Shown in pieces: positions 33,063 through 41,808 of a stretch of DNA of 64,000 nt. Source of the DNA: Kitasatospora azatica KCTC 9699 (GTDB lineage: Bacteria > Actinomycetota > Actinomycetes > Streptomycetales > Streptomycetaceae); contig NZ_JQMO01000003.1 of NCBI RefSeq assembly GCF_000744785.1, forward strand, positions 2,418,001 through 2,482,000. The letters run 5' to 3'. The position numbers and the translations under genes were made by a program. The notes under the pieces were generated by a model that was not told where the DNA came from, did no database searches, and saw only the letters and a list, made by a program, of their open reading frames with translations. How positions within the stretch are numbered: position 1 is the stretch's first letter; each line of letters begins with the position of its first letter.

Positions 33063-34133
33063 TCAGCTGCTCAGCCGGGGCAGGATCTGCTCGGTGAGGA
33101 TGGACTGCTTCTGCGCGGGGGTGAGGTGGCAGGCCGACAGGTGGCCGTTGGCCAGCTCCAGCGGCGGGCGCTCGGTGCTGCACTTGTCGCCGACCACCAG
33201 CTCACGGTACGTGCAGCGGGGGTGGAACGCGCAGCCGCTCGGCGGGTTCAGCAGGGACGGCGGGGTGCCCGGGATCGGCTCCAGCGGGACGTCCACCGCG
33301 GCGTTGATCCGCGGGATCGAGCTCAGCAGGCCCCAGCCGTACGGGTGCTGCGAGGTCTTCAGCACCTCGCGCATGGTGCCGCGCTCGACCGCCCGGCCCG
33401 CGTACATCACCAGCACGTCGTCGGCGATCTCACGGATCACGCCGAGGTCGTGGGTGATGAAGATGATCGAGGTGCCGCTCTCCTGCTGGAGGTCCTTGAG
33501 CAGGTCGACGATCTGCGCCTGCACGGTGACGTCCAGGGCGGTGGTCGGCTCGTCGGCGATCAGCAGCTCGGGGTCGCAGACCAGGGCCATGGCGATCATG
33601 GCGCGCTGGCGCATACCGCCGGAGAACTGGTGCGGGTAGTCGTCCACCCGGCGGTCCGGCTGCGGGATGCCGACCCGGCGCAGCATCTCGATCGCGCGCT
33701 CGCGGCCCTCGCGCTTGTTCGCGCCGGTGTGCTTCATGAACGGCTCGGCGATCTGCCGGCCGATCGTGTAGTACGGCGAGAGCGCGGCCAGCGCGTCCTG
33801 GAAGATCATCGCCATCTTGTTGCCGCGGAGCTTCTCGAGATCCTTCTGCGAGGCCGCGAGCAGGTCCTGGCCGTCGAGGTTGATGGAGCCCTCGATGGTG
33901 GTGTTCTTCGGGTTGTGCAGGCCCATCACGGCCAGGTTGGACACCGACTTGCCGGAACCCGACTCACCGACGATCCCGAGGGTCTTGCCCTTCTCCAGGT
34001 CGAAGGTCAGGTTGTTGACGGCCTTGACGATGCCGTCCTCGGTGCGGAAGCGGACCTGCAGGTCGCGCACCGAGAGGAAGGCGGAGCCGGCCTGGGGTGC
34101 GGTACCGGTCGCGGACTTGGTGAGGGTGCTCAC
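33063..34133 (-). CDS. bldKD: BldKD-type oligopeptide ABC transporter ATPase (OppD class)
   Basis: A 356-aa ATPase. Walker A GESGSGKS, Q-loop IFQDALAALSPYYTIGRQI, signature FSGGMRQRAMIAMALV, Walker B LLIADEPTTALDVT, switch IFITHDLG, and the Cys motif CAFHPRCTYRELVVGDKC. The gene lies 28 bp upstream of bldKE and 55 bp downstream of the permease. It pairs with the OppF-class partner as the hydrolysing dimer. Confidence 0.8.
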   Translation of the reverse strand: MSTLTKSATGTAPQAGSAFLSVRDLQVRFRTEDGIVKAVNNLTFDLEKGKTLGIVGESGSGKSVSNLAVMGLHNPKNTTIEGSINLDGQDLLAASQKDLEKLRGNKMAMIFQDALAALSPYYTIGRQIAEPFMKHTGANKREGRERAIEMLRRVGIPQPDRRVDDYPHQFSGGMRQRAMIAMALVCDPELLIADEPTTALDVTVQAQIVDLLKDLQQESGTSIIFITHDLGVIREIADDVLVMYAGRAVERGTMREVLKTSQHPYGWGLLSSIPRINAAVDVPLEPIPGTPPSLLNPPSGCAFHPRCTYRELVVGDKCSTERPPLELANGHLSACHLTPAQKQSILTEQILPRLSS

Positions 34134-34188
34134 GGTCGGATCTCCTCGGGGGCGGGGTGGTGCGGAACAGTCACGGATGCGGTGGGGG

Positions 34189-35169
34189 TCATCCCAGCCG
34201 GACCCGGGGGTCGAGGAGACCGTAAGCGGCGTCGACGATGATGTTGAAGAGCAGGATCGCGGTCGAGCTGAAGATCAGCACGCCGAGCTCGAGGTACAGG
34301 TCGGCCTGGCTGACCGACTTCACGGCCAGGTAGCCGAGGCCGTGGATGGTGAAGGTGACCTCGGTGATGATCGCGCCGGAGAAGACGGCGCCCAGGTCGA
34401 TACCGAAGATGGTGATGATCGGGGCCATCGCGCCGCGCAGCGCGTAACGCCACCAGACGTAGCGGTTGGACATGCCCTTGGCCCGGGCCGCCCGGATGTG
34501 GTCCTCGGAGAGCTGCTCGAGCATCAGCGAGCGGACCTGGCGGGTGTAGTTGGCCCAGAAGATGATCGACATGACCAGCCAGGGGAGGATCATGCCCATG
34601 AAGCAGCCCCAGGGGTCCTCGGTGAAGGGGACGTACTGGGGGCGGTCCAGCCACTTGAGGTTGTAGACGAAGAGCGCCATCGCCAGCGGGCCGACGAAGT
34701 AGATCTGGGTGGACTGGCCGACCAGCGAGACGGAGCTGGCGATCCGGTCCAGGACGGTGCCCTGCTTCCACGCCGAGAGCATGCCCAGGCCCACGCCGAT
34801 CGCCAGGAAGCAGACCGCGCCGCCGATCGCCAGCACGAAGGTGGCGGGGTAGTTGGCCGCGATCCGGTCCCAGACGAACTGCTGCGCGTTGTACGAGTAG
34901 CCGAAGCAGGGGGCGGCGCAGTGGCCGGCCGAGCCGAAGTCCTGACCGACGAAGAGGCCGCTGAAGTAGTGCCAGAACTGCTGCCAGACCGGTTCGTTGA
35001 GGTGCATGTTCTGGCGGATCTGCTCCAGCAGCTGCGGGGTGCAGCCCTTCGGGCAGTTCATCGCGGCCGGGTCGGTGGCGCCGGAGAAGAACGCGAAGTA
35101 GGTGAAGCAGATCAGCAGGAAGATGATGACGATCGCGCCGAGCGCCCGGCGGATGAGAAATCGGAGCAT
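34189..35169 (-). CDS. bldKC: BldKC-type oligopeptide ABC permease (DppB class)
   Basis: A 326-aa permease: N-terminal MLRFLIRRALGAIVIIFLLICFTYFAFF, a long extracytoplasmic loop with Cys pairs (NCPKGCTPQ; CAAPCFG), then helices and the coupling loop EDHIRAARAKGMSNRYVWWRYALRGAMAPIIT. ATG 35169 is chosen: GGAAGAG lies 8 nt upstream and homology begins there. The four extra Cys in the first loop are unusual compared with the importer 1 DppB protein and could form disulfides. Confidence 0.82.
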   Translation of the reverse strand: MLRFLIRRALGAIVIIFLLICFTYFAFFSGATDPAAMNCPKGCTPQLLEQIRQNMHLNEPVWQQFWHYFSGLFVGQDFGSAGHCAAPCFGYSYNAQQFVWDRIAANYPATFVLAIGGAVCFLAIGVGLGMLSAWKQGTVLDRIASSVSLVGQSTQIYFVGPLAMALFVYNLKWLDRPQYVPFTEDPWGCFMGMILPWLVMSIIFWANYTRQVRSLMLEQLSEDHIRAARAKGMSNRYVWWRYALRGAMAPIITIFGIDLGAVFSGAIITEVTFTIHGLGYLAVKSVSQADLYLELGVLIFSSTAILLFNIIVDAAYGLLDPRVRLG

Positions 35170-35330
35170 GGATGGGCTCTTCCGAGAGAGGGCGCCTGCG
35201 GCGGCCACGTCGTGGAGTGTGCGACCGCTGGATCACAGGCAGTCAACACGCGGCCCGGGCAGGGCCACCCGAAGTGGGTGGCCCCGCCCGGGGGAGTCGG
35301 CCCGGAGGCCGACTCCGGTCCCGGCTTTCG

Positions 35331-37094
35331 TTACTTGATGTACACGCTGGAGGGGTCGATGCAGCCGAGGACCTGGTTGTAGGCGACACCGCCCAGGCCG
35401 GCACCGTAGACCTGGAAGAACTTGTCGTAGGCGGCCGGGATCTTCGGCACGTCGGTCGACAGGATCTTGTCGGCGAGCTTCATCCACTCGTCGGCGGCCT
35501 GCTTCTGGTCCGTGATCTTGGCGATCCGGTCCATCTCGGCGTCCATCGCCGGGTTCTCGTAGTGCGAGTAGTTGGTCGCACCGTCAGCGATGGTGCGGCC
35601 GTCCAGGGTCGGCGGAACCACGGTGGAGCTGGACGGCCAGTCCGCGCCCCAGCCGGTGCGGTACAGGTCGAAGCCGTTGTCCTTCTTGCCGATCTGCGTG
35701 TAGTAGGAGGTCGGGTCGATCTCCTTGCGCTCGGCCTGGAAGCCGGCCTGGTTCAGCGCGTCCACGACGGTCGCGGAGACCTTCTGCCAGCGCGGGGTGT
35801 TCGAGTAAGCCAGGACGATCTTGTAACCGGTCTTGCCGGCGTCCGCCAGGATCTTCTTGGCCGCCTCGGGGTCACCCTCGGGCTTGGCCTTGATGCCCAG
35901 CGGGTCGGTGTTCTGCCAGCCGGAGACGGTCGGGCTGACCAGGTTGCCCGCGATGTCACCGGTGGTCGCGCCACCGAGCTGCTTCTGCACCGCAGCCGCC
36001 GGGAAGGCCTTCGCCAGCGCCTTGCGGACGTTGACGTCGGTGACCCGGGTGTTGTTGATGTCGAAGGTGTCGACGTACGGCTGGAACTCGCTCAGGGTGC
36101 GGCTCGCGTACTGCGGGTCGTCCTGGATCGACTTGATCTGGCCGGCGTCCGCGTTGGCGGTCAGCGACAGCGCGTTCTTGTCGTCACCCGCGCCACCCAT
36201 CAGACGCTGGGTCAGCTGCGGGTTCTGCACGCCGAGCTCGAAGACCCAGCTGTCCACGTACTGGTGGCGCAGCGGGTCGCTCTTCGGGTCCCAGTTCTCG
36301 TTCTTGACGAGGGTCAGGGACTTGTCCGGCTGGTAGTCCTTGATCTTGTAAGGACCGATCGAGACCGGGTGGTTGTTGTACTTCTCCTTGTCGTCCTTCG
36401 ACTTCTCGATGGCCGTCACGTTCGGCATCGCGGCCGCGTAGGCGGCGTCGGTGTGGACGTCCTGGAAGTGGAAGGTGATGGTCTTCGGGTCCGGCGTGCT
36501 GATCACGCTGTCCGGCAGGTCGCCGGCGTCCGGGCCCTTGTAGACCTTGCGGTAGTCCTGGCCGGAGAGCCAGGTCGGGAAGTAGGTCGGACCCTGGGTC
36601 TGGTAGTCCGCGTAGAGGCGCTCGACCGCGTACTTGATGTCCTTCGAGGTGATCGGCGTGCCGTCCTCGAACTTCAGGTTGTCCTTGAGGGTCCAGGTCC
36701 AGGTCTTGCCACCGTCGGTGGTGCTACCGGTGTCCGTGGCCATGTCGCCGACCAGGATGGTCTTCTTGGTGGTCGGGTCGGTCTTGTACGCGGTCAGCTG
36801 GCGGCTGAACAGCATGCCGACGGCCTGGTACTCGTTGACGTACATCTGGCTCGGGTCCAGGTAGTCGAAGCCCGCGGCCTCGATACCGTGCGCGGTGCCA
36901 CCCGGCTTGGCGCCGGCGACGTCCTTGGCCGGACCGGTCGAGTCGGCCTTGGTGCCGATGCCGAAGTTCTGGACCTCCGAGGAGGGACCCTGGTGGTCAC
37001 CCGAGGTTGCCTTGCCGCCCCCACCGCAAGCAGTCAGCGTGAGGGCGCTGACCGCCACGAGCGCCGGCATGATTGCTGCCTTGCGAAGTCTCAT
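35331..37094 (-). CDS. bldKB: BldKB-type oligopeptide-binding lipoprotein
   Basis: A 587-aa extracellular lipoprotein, the peptide receptor of the importer. Signal MRLRKAAIMPALVAVSALTLTAC with lipobox L-T-A-C, followed by a Gly-rich linker. SBP family 5 features: DYLDPSQMYVNEYQAVGMLFSRQLTAY, LKDNLKFEDGTPITSKDIKYAVERLY, SIGPYKIKDYQPDKSLTLVKNENWD. The Shine-Dalgarno AGGTAGGAA precedes the ATG. Its placement between two permease genes is the distinctive bldKA-KB-KC arrangement. Confidence 0.85.
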   Translation of the reverse strand: MRLRKAAIMPALVAVSALTLTACGGGGKATSGDHQGPSSEVQNFGIGTKADSTGPAKDVAGAKPGGTAHGIEAAGFDYLDPSQMYVNEYQAVGMLFSRQLTAYKTDPTTKKTILVGDMATDTGSTTDGGKTWTWTLKDNLKFEDGTPITSKDIKYAVERLYADYQTQGPTYFPTWLSGQDYRKVYKGPDAGDLPDSVISTPDPKTITFHFQDVHTDAAYAAAMPNVTAIEKSKDDKEKYNNHPVSIGPYKIKDYQPDKSLTLVKNENWDPKSDPLRHQYVDSWVFELGVQNPQLTQRLMGGAGDDKNALSLTANADAGQIKSIQDDPQYASRTLSEFQPYVDTFDINNTRVTDVNVRKALAKAFPAAAVQKQLGGATTGDIAGNLVSPTVSGWQNTDPLGIKAKPEGDPEAAKKILADAGKTGYKIVLAYSNTPRWQKVSATVVDALNQAGFQAERKEIDPTSYYTQIGKKDNGFDLYRTGWGADWPSSSTVVPPTLDGRTIADGATNYSHYENPAMDAEMDRIAKITDQKQAADEWMKLADKILSTDVPKIPAAYDKFFQVYGAGLGGVAYNQVLGCIDPSSVYIK

Positions 37095-37240
37095 TGGTTC
37101 CTACCTGTCACTGGTCATGTGTTGTCTGGCCAGCGCGGACCGGCGGGGCGGCATTGCCCCGGGGTGGCCGGTGCTGGGGGGAGCGGGGTCGAACAACTGG
37201 TGGAGCGGGTGACGCAAGGGGTGACACAGGGTGGTGCGGC

Positions 37241-38266
37241 CTAGCGGATGGTCTTGGGGTCCAGCGCATCGCGGATCGCGTCACCGAACTGGTTGAACGC
37301 GATGGCGAAGATCATCAGGGAAACACCCGGGACCATCAGGTACGTCAGGTCGTCCTTGTAGTTGGCGACCGCGTCCTGGAACATCAGCCCCCAGTCGGGG
37401 GTCGGCTCGACCATGCCCACGCCGAGGAAGGAGAGACCTGCCTCCGCGGTGACCATGGCCGGCAGCGTGAGGGTGACCTGCACCAGGATGGTGGTGGCCA
37501 GGTTGGGCATCAGCTCCTTGAAGATGATGCGCCAGGAGGAAGCCCCGGAGATCTTGGCGGCCTCGATGTACTCGCGCTCGCGCAGGCTCAGCGAGAGGCC
37601 GCGCAGCAGACGGGCGGTCGCCATCCAGCCGAGGAAGCTCTGGACCAGCACGATCGCGATCACTCGCATGTAGACCGGGGTCTCACGGTTCATCGGGACG
37701 AACCAGACCAGCACGATCGGAGTGAAGGAGATGAAGAAGAGCTGGGTCGGCAGGCCGAGCAGCAGGTCGGTGAAGCGACCCACCAGGTAGTCGAACTTGC
37801 CGCCGAGGTAGCCCTGGGCCACACCGATGACGATGCCGAGGACGCTGGACACGATGGTGACCAGCAGGCCGATGCCGAGCGAGGTCCGGATGCCGTAGAT
37901 CAGCTTGGCCAGGATGTCGTACCCGGTGGACGGTGTGAGGCCGAGCCAGTGGGTCGCGCTCATCCCGCCGTTGGCGCCGATCGGCAGACCGCTGTCATCC
38001 AGCAGGCTCAGGTCACGGGTGCCGTAGGGAATGTACGGCGACTGTCCGTAGAGCCCGGTGATCACTGGCGCGAAGATCGCGACCAGGATGTAGAGGATCA
38101 CGATACCGGCGCAGAACACACCGATGCGGTTGCGCTTGAAGCGGCTCCAGGCAATCTGGCCCGGGGTGCGCCCGAGGAGCTCGGCCGGCTTGTTGCCGCC
38201 GTCTCCTGTCGCGGACGCGACGAGGACCGGTTCGGTCTCGGTCGTGTCCTCTGTTGGCGTCGTCAT
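37241..38266 (-). CDS. bldKA: BldKA-type oligopeptide ABC permease (DppC class)
   Basis: A 341-aa permease and first gene of the operon. An acidic, Thr/Glu-rich N-terminus (MTTPTEDTTETEP) precedes the OppC_N-like segment QIAWSRFKRNRIGVFCAGIVILYILVAIFAP. The coupling loop is REREYIEAAKISGASSWRIIFKELMPNLATTIL, and the end GDAIRDALDPKTIR is typical of DppC. ATG 38266 is preferred (GGAG about 9 nt upstream; homology starts here); longer in-frame versions lack bias. A 146-bp gap separates it from bldKB. Confidence 0.82.
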   Translation of the reverse strand: MTTPTEDTTETEPVLVASATGDGGNKPAELLGRTPGQIAWSRFKRNRIGVFCAGIVILYILVAIFAPVITGLYGQSPYIPYGTRDLSLLDDSGLPIGANGGMSATHWLGLTPSTGYDILAKLIYGIRTSLGIGLLVTIVSSVLGIVIGVAQGYLGGKFDYLVGRFTDLLLGLPTQLFFISFTPIVLVWFVPMNRETPVYMRVIAIVLVQSFLGWMATARLLRGLSLSLREREYIEAAKISGASSWRIIFKELMPNLATTILVQVTLTLPAMVTAEAGLSFLGVGMVEPTPDWGLMFQDAVANYKDDLTYLMVPGVSLMIFAIAFNQFGDAIRDALDPKTIR

Positions 38267-38327
38267 GGTGCGAAAGCTCCCGCCGGTGGTCTGTGCAGCA
38301 GCAACGAAGAAGAAGTTGGTCGAACGG

Positions 38328-38356
38328 ACTCTCGCAACTCGTTTATCGAACGTCAA
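38328..38356 (-). promoter_or_regulatory. Candidate promoter of the bldK operon
   Basis: On the minus strand, TTGACG (38356-38351) and GAGAGT (38333-38328) are separated by 17 bp, a near-consensus housekeeping-sigma promoter whose -10 differs at its first base from the common TAGAGT. It would start transcription about 55 bp upstream of the bldKA start codon. Not verified; other AT-rich stretches upstream could also serve. Confidence 0.35.
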
Positions 38357-38713
38357 GAGTTTCTCTGTGGCTGGACTGCCGGTTTTGGCATCGTTCTGGA
38401 ATGTCCACCAGGTTGTAGCTTTCAACCACTTGACAGCCCTCCTGCAAGACAGGATGAATCGGACATTAGGGTACGAAACGCGTTCATGAGTTCGTAACGA
38501 GCGCTTAGTGACACCGGTATGTGAACGCGACGTCCCGGTGTTTGTGAGGTTGACGCGCGTAGACGTGCCTGTCCGTTTTGCCCGTAACTGGGGGGATTAC
38601 CTGTCGGTTTTCGGCGTCCGATAGTCGGACGGATTTGGCGGGAAGCCGCCGCTGGCGACTATTCGTCAGCCATTAAGCAGCCTCTCGGTAATCCGTCGGG
38701 AGAGGAGTTGCCC

Positions 38714-38761
38714 ATGACCGATGACAGTTACACGCCACTGGCGGGATGTCGCCGAGAATGA
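38714..38761 (+). CDS. Possible 15-codon small ORF with strong ribosome-binding site
   Basis: ATG at 38714 is preceded by GGGAGAGGAG with 6-nt spacing, one of the best ribosome sites in the window. The frame encodes MTDDSYTPLAGCRRE and ends 4 bp before a 15-bp terminator stem. No homology is recognised. It could be a leader peptide or micro-gene, or the remnant of a larger gene; coding status is unproven. Confidence 0.3.
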   Translation: MTDDSYTPLAGCRRE

Positions 38762-38764
38762 CGA

Positions 38765-38798
38765 CGAAGCCCCGGAACGCTGGCGTTCCGGGGCTTCG
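38765..38798. terminator. Terminator hairpin downstream of the peptidoglycan-binding-type gene
   Basis: CGAAGCCCCGGAACG (38765-38779) pairs perfectly with CGTTCCGGGGCTTCG (38784-38798) around a CTGG loop. It lies 21 bp past the stop of the minus-strand gene and directly after the small plus-strand ORF, so it can serve both directions. Confidence 0.85.
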
Positions 38799-38819
38799 GT
38801 CAGTGCATTTTTGACATGC

Positions 38820-41237
38820 TCACAGGCGGAACTTGAATGTGCGCTCCGCGACGCTGCTCTTGTCGTAGACCGAGGCGATCGCGTCCGCCACGTCCTGGGT
38901 GGTGATCGGCGCCAAACTTCCGTCGCTCTTGCGGAACTTCAGCTTGTCGAAGGTCGTTCCAACCAGGTTGCCCAGTTGGTCCAGATCCCACTTCGGGCCG
39001 ATCGCCCCCGTCGCGGCGTCCGGGACCAGGGTCAGCGTCTTGCCCGTCATCGCCTTGGTGAAGACGAACTTCTTGGTGCCGGCCTGTACCGTGACGCTGC
39101 CGCTGGCGATCGCCTTGCCCAGCCCGTCCGCGGCCTGCTGCAAGGCCTGGGTGGAGATCTTCGGCTGAGCGGCCGTCACCGCCAGGGTGATCGGCTGGTC
39201 GGCCTTGCCGGCCGCCCGGTCCTGGTAGCTCTGCGCCACCTGGTCCACGGCGGCGCCGCCGTCCACCACCTGCCCGGCCTGGCCCGGCACCACGGTCGGG
39301 TCGCCGCTGTCGCCGAACTGGACGAAGCCCTCCTTCAGCCCGTGCGCCGAGCTCGCCGCGAGGCCGTCCAGCGCCACCTTGAGCTTGGCCCGGTCGATGT
39401 GCACCACCGGGGGCACCGCCTTGCTCCCGCCGGTCAGCGAGGAGAGCACGTCGGAGGGGTTGTAGCTGTGCTTGGTCAGACCGTCCACGGTGGCCGTGGG
39501 GTCGAAGCTCAGCCCGGCGGTGGCCGGGTCGAGGGTCAGCGCCTGGTCGCCGATCTTCAGCTGGATCGGCTGCTGGCCGATCTTGCCGACCGTGCTGTCG
39601 AGCTGGTGGACCGCCTGGTCGCGGCTGTCACCGCCGATGTCGGTGCCCAGCACGGTGGTGCCGCGCGGCACGTCGGACTGATTGAGCATCAGGCCGGTGC
39701 CGTAGACCGCGGCGCCCAGGAAGAGCACTCCGCCGGTGCCGGTGACCAGCAGCTTCTTCGCCTTGGAGCGCCCCTTGGGCTTCCCGGCGGCCTTCGGGGC
39801 AGCGGGCTGGGCGGCCTTCGGGGTCGACTGCGGAGCCGGCGCCGGCTCACCGCGAAGCTCGCCGGCCGCGGCGACCGGCTGCGGAGCGGTCGCGGTCGCG
39901 CCACGCGGGGCGGCGGGCGCGGCGCCGTACTGGCCGGCCACCGGCAGGCCCGGTATGGCCTCGGCCGGGAGCTCGCCGGTGATCGGGTCGAAGCCGCCGA
40001 TCTGGGTGGACTCCCCGTCCGCCGGGAGTGGCTGGGCCTGCGGCGGGCCGGCCGGGTACGGGCTGACCGGGGGTTGGTTGCGCGCGAACCGCCCGGGGGC
40101 GCCCGGGGTACCGGTGGGGCGGGCGGCGCCAGGGCCCGCGCCCTGGCCGCCGGCGCTGCCGAACGGGTCGGCCGGTCCGCCGGTGCCGAACGGATCGGCG
40201 CTGCCGGCGGGGTACGGACCGGAGTTGTGCTGGGCCTGACCGCCCTGGGCCTGACCGTTCTGTGCCTGACCGTTCTGCGGCTGACCGCCCTGTGCTTGAC
40301 CGCCTTGGGCTTGACCGCCTTGGGCCTGACCGCCCTGTGCTTGACCGCCTTGGGCTTGACCGCCCTGGGCCTGACCGCCCTGTGCCGGCTGCGGCCCGGC
40401 GTTGTTCTGCGCCGGGTACGGCCGGCCCGGCTGGGCGCCGTTGCCCGCCGCGTACGGGTCGGCCGGGTAGCCGCCACCCTGCGGGGCGCCGAACGGCGAT
40501 GCTGGTGCGCCGGTCGGGCGGGGCAGCGGGGTCTGCTGGCTGGTCTGCGCGGAGAACCGCGGCGCGGCCGGCTGCTCGCCGCCCCGCTCACCGCCCTGCC
40601 CAGGGCGCGGACCGCTCTGCTGGTACGGCGAACCGGTGGCCGGCCCGGTCGGGGCCGGCGCCGGCGCGGGAGCCTGCGCTGCCGCACCCGTGGGCCGCGG
40701 TGCACGGGTGGTGGGCGCGGCCGGGCTGCCCACCGGCTCCGGGCGGCCCTTCTGGCGCGGCCGGAACCACTCGCCGGTGGACTCCGCCTCGGAAGCCCCC
40801 GGACCTGCCGTCGGCGTCTGCCACTCCGGCGGCAGGTCCGGCGGGGTGGCCGGCCGGCCACCCTGGTCCATCACGCCGAGCACCGGCGAGGCCGACGGCG
40901 CCGAGCGGTGCCGCGGCCCGGCGGGTGCGGCCGGGGTCTCGGGCTCCGGCTCGCCGGGGCCCGAGCGCTCGTCAGGCTTGACCGAGCTGCGGACCACCAC
41001 CGGCGGGATCGGGCGCGAGCCCGGGATGTTGATCGAGATCCGGGTGGTCAGCGTCGTCTCGGTCTTGGGGACCTCCGGCTCGGCCTCCTCGTGCGGGGCA
41101 CCGAACTGGTCCCCCGGCCCGAAGCCGTTGCCCAGGCCCGGAATGCCGTACGGCGGAGTGCCCGACGGGTAGGCGTCGGGTCCGTTGGACCCCCGACGCG
41201 AGGACGGGTTGGCGCTGTCAGATTCGCGGCTGCTCAA
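38820..41237 (-). CDS. Membrane-anchored protein with disordered Q/G/P repeats and YoaR-like peptidoglycan-binding domains
   Basis: An 805-aa type II membrane protein. The first about 465 residues are Pro/Gly/Gln/Ala-rich and cytoplasmic, including about ten tandem AQGGQ-type pentapeptides. A basic patch (KAAGKPKGRSKAKK) precedes one transmembrane helix (LLVTGTGGVLFLGAAVYGTGLML). The exterior part has two repeats resembling the PG_binding_4/YoaR domain (GTDIGGDSRDQAVHQLDSTV; AKLKVALDGLAASSAHGL). These usually precede a VanW domain; none is seen here. TTG start at 41237, with GGAG about 10 nt upstream. Probably binds the cell wall. Confidence 0.75.
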   Translation of the reverse strand: MSSRESDSANPSSRRGSNGPDAYPSGTPPYGIPGLGNGFGPGDQFGAPHEEAEPEVPKTETTLTTRISINIPGSRPIPPVVVRSSVKPDERSGPGEPEPETPAAPAGPRHRSAPSASPVLGVMDQGGRPATPPDLPPEWQTPTAGPGASEAESTGEWFRPRQKGRPEPVGSPAAPTTRAPRPTGAAAQAPAPAPAPTGPATGSPYQQSGPRPGQGGERGGEQPAAPRFSAQTSQQTPLPRPTGAPASPFGAPQGGGYPADPYAAGNGAQPGRPYPAQNNAGPQPAQGGQAQGGQAQGGQAQGGQAQGGQAQGGQAQGGQPQNGQAQNGQAQGGQAQHNSGPYPAGSADPFGTGGPADPFGSAGGQGAGPGAARPTGTPGAPGRFARNQPPVSPYPAGPPQAQPLPADGESTQIGGFDPITGELPAEAIPGLPVAGQYGAAPAAPRGATATAPQPVAAAGELRGEPAPAPQSTPKAAQPAAPKAAGKPKGRSKAKKLLVTGTGGVLFLGAAVYGTGLMLNQSDVPRGTTVLGTDIGGDSRDQAVHQLDSTVGKIGQQPIQLKIGDQALTLDPATAGLSFDPTATVDGLTKHSYNPSDVLSSLTGGSKAVPPVVHIDRAKLKVALDGLAASSAHGLKEGFVQFGDSGDPTVVPGQAGQVVDGGAAVDQVAQSYQDRAAGKADQPITLAVTAAQPKISTQALQQAADGLGKAIASGSVTVQAGTKKFVFTKAMTGKTLTLVPDAATGAIGPKWDLDQLGNLVGTTFDKLKFRKSDGSLAPITTQDVADAIASVYDKSSVAERTFKFRL
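40231..40385. repeat. 15-bp tandem repeat array encoding AQGGQ units
   Basis: About ten 15-bp units of the form TGGGCCTGACCGCCC, with C/T and G/T variants, lie in frame in the minus-strand gene. They encode repeated Ala-Gln-Gly-Gly-Gln, with two units changed to Q-N-G-Q. Mosaic synonymous variants (CTTGACC against CCTGACC) alternate among units, suggesting recent expansion or conversion of blocks. Confidence 0.9.
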
Positions 41238-41376
41238 TGCTGCTCTGCTCCGGGTTCGCGGCCGGACGGCTCGTCCGACGGTGCTGCGGCACCACCATAC
41301 TGGGAACGCCTGGACGGCGAACTGCTTCCTATAGAACCCGATACGTCCGGTTCCTCACCGCCGAGACTACGGGCAG

Positions 41377-41808
41377 TCAGTCCCGTTGGCGCGGGATGCC
41401 GAAGGCGAACGGCGCCCTGGTGGGCAGCAGCCCGCAGACCAGTCCGAGGGCCAGTCCGCCCAGCAGGTAGATGTAGGAGTTGGCTGCGGCCGCCAGCACG
41501 AAGTCGCCCTCGGGCCGAGGGGCCAGCAGTACCGTCATCATCAGGAACCAGCCGGTGAAAGGGAATGCCGTGCCCAGCTTGGTGCCGGTCACCCGCAGGC
41601 CGCCGTAGAAGACCGCGGCGACGCCCGCCAGTGCCAGCAACAGCCCGATCGGGCTCCACAAGGCCTGCACGAAACAACCGCAGAGCGCGACCAGGGCGCC
41701 CAGGACGAAGAGCGCCACGTACCAGAGCTCGCGGACCCGCTTGGCCGGCAGCGGCTCGGCCAGCCGCTGCGCCTGGGTGCCGAACAGCATGTGCAGAGGA
41801 TTGTTCAC
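41377..41808 (-). CDS. DUF6113-type integral membrane protein
   Basis: A 143-aa protein with about four transmembrane helices (about residues 28-48, 52-72, 83-99 and 106-128), a charged N-terminus and a short basic end. It resembles the small membrane protein encoded next to mshB in Streptomyces (DUF6113, recalled). Its start overlaps the mshB stop by 4 bases, so it is translationally coupled to the deacetylase. Function unknown; the coupling hints at a link with mycothiol physiology or just a shared operon. Confidence 0.7.
   Translation of the reverse strand: MNNPLHMLFGTQAQRLAEPLPAKRVRELWYVALFVLGALVALCGCFVQALWSPIGLLLALAGVAAVFYGGLRVTGTKLGTAFPFTGWFLMMTVLLAPRPEGDFVLAAAANSYIYLLGGLALGLVCGLLPTRAPFAFGIPRQRD

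Larger units (their letters stand above)
38267..38819. other. 553-bp bldK upstream region
   Basis: Contains the candidate bldK promoter (38328-38356), a 7-bp perfect palindrome CGTCCGA-TAG-TCGGACG at 38615-38631 that could be an operator, a short plus-strand reading frame with a strong ribosome site (38714-38761), and a terminator hairpin (38765-38798). The stretch 38340-38660 is notably less GC-rich than the flanking genes, as expected for a regulatory region. Confidence 0.55.

Noticed and set aside
38430..38458. TTGACA on the plus strand as a promoter
   Set aside because: No TANNNT -10 hexamer at 16-18 bp spacing (the sequence there is GATGAAT).
40231..40385. CRISPR array
   Set aside because: Units are 15 bp, contiguous, without spacers, and in frame in a protein gene.
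38721..41558. Long plus-strand open frame of over 900 codons opposite the repeat-rich membrane protein
   Set aside because: It is the antisense shadow of the minus-strand gene; its repeated Leu-Thr-Ala string simply mirrors the AQGGQ repeat, with no start signal or domain.
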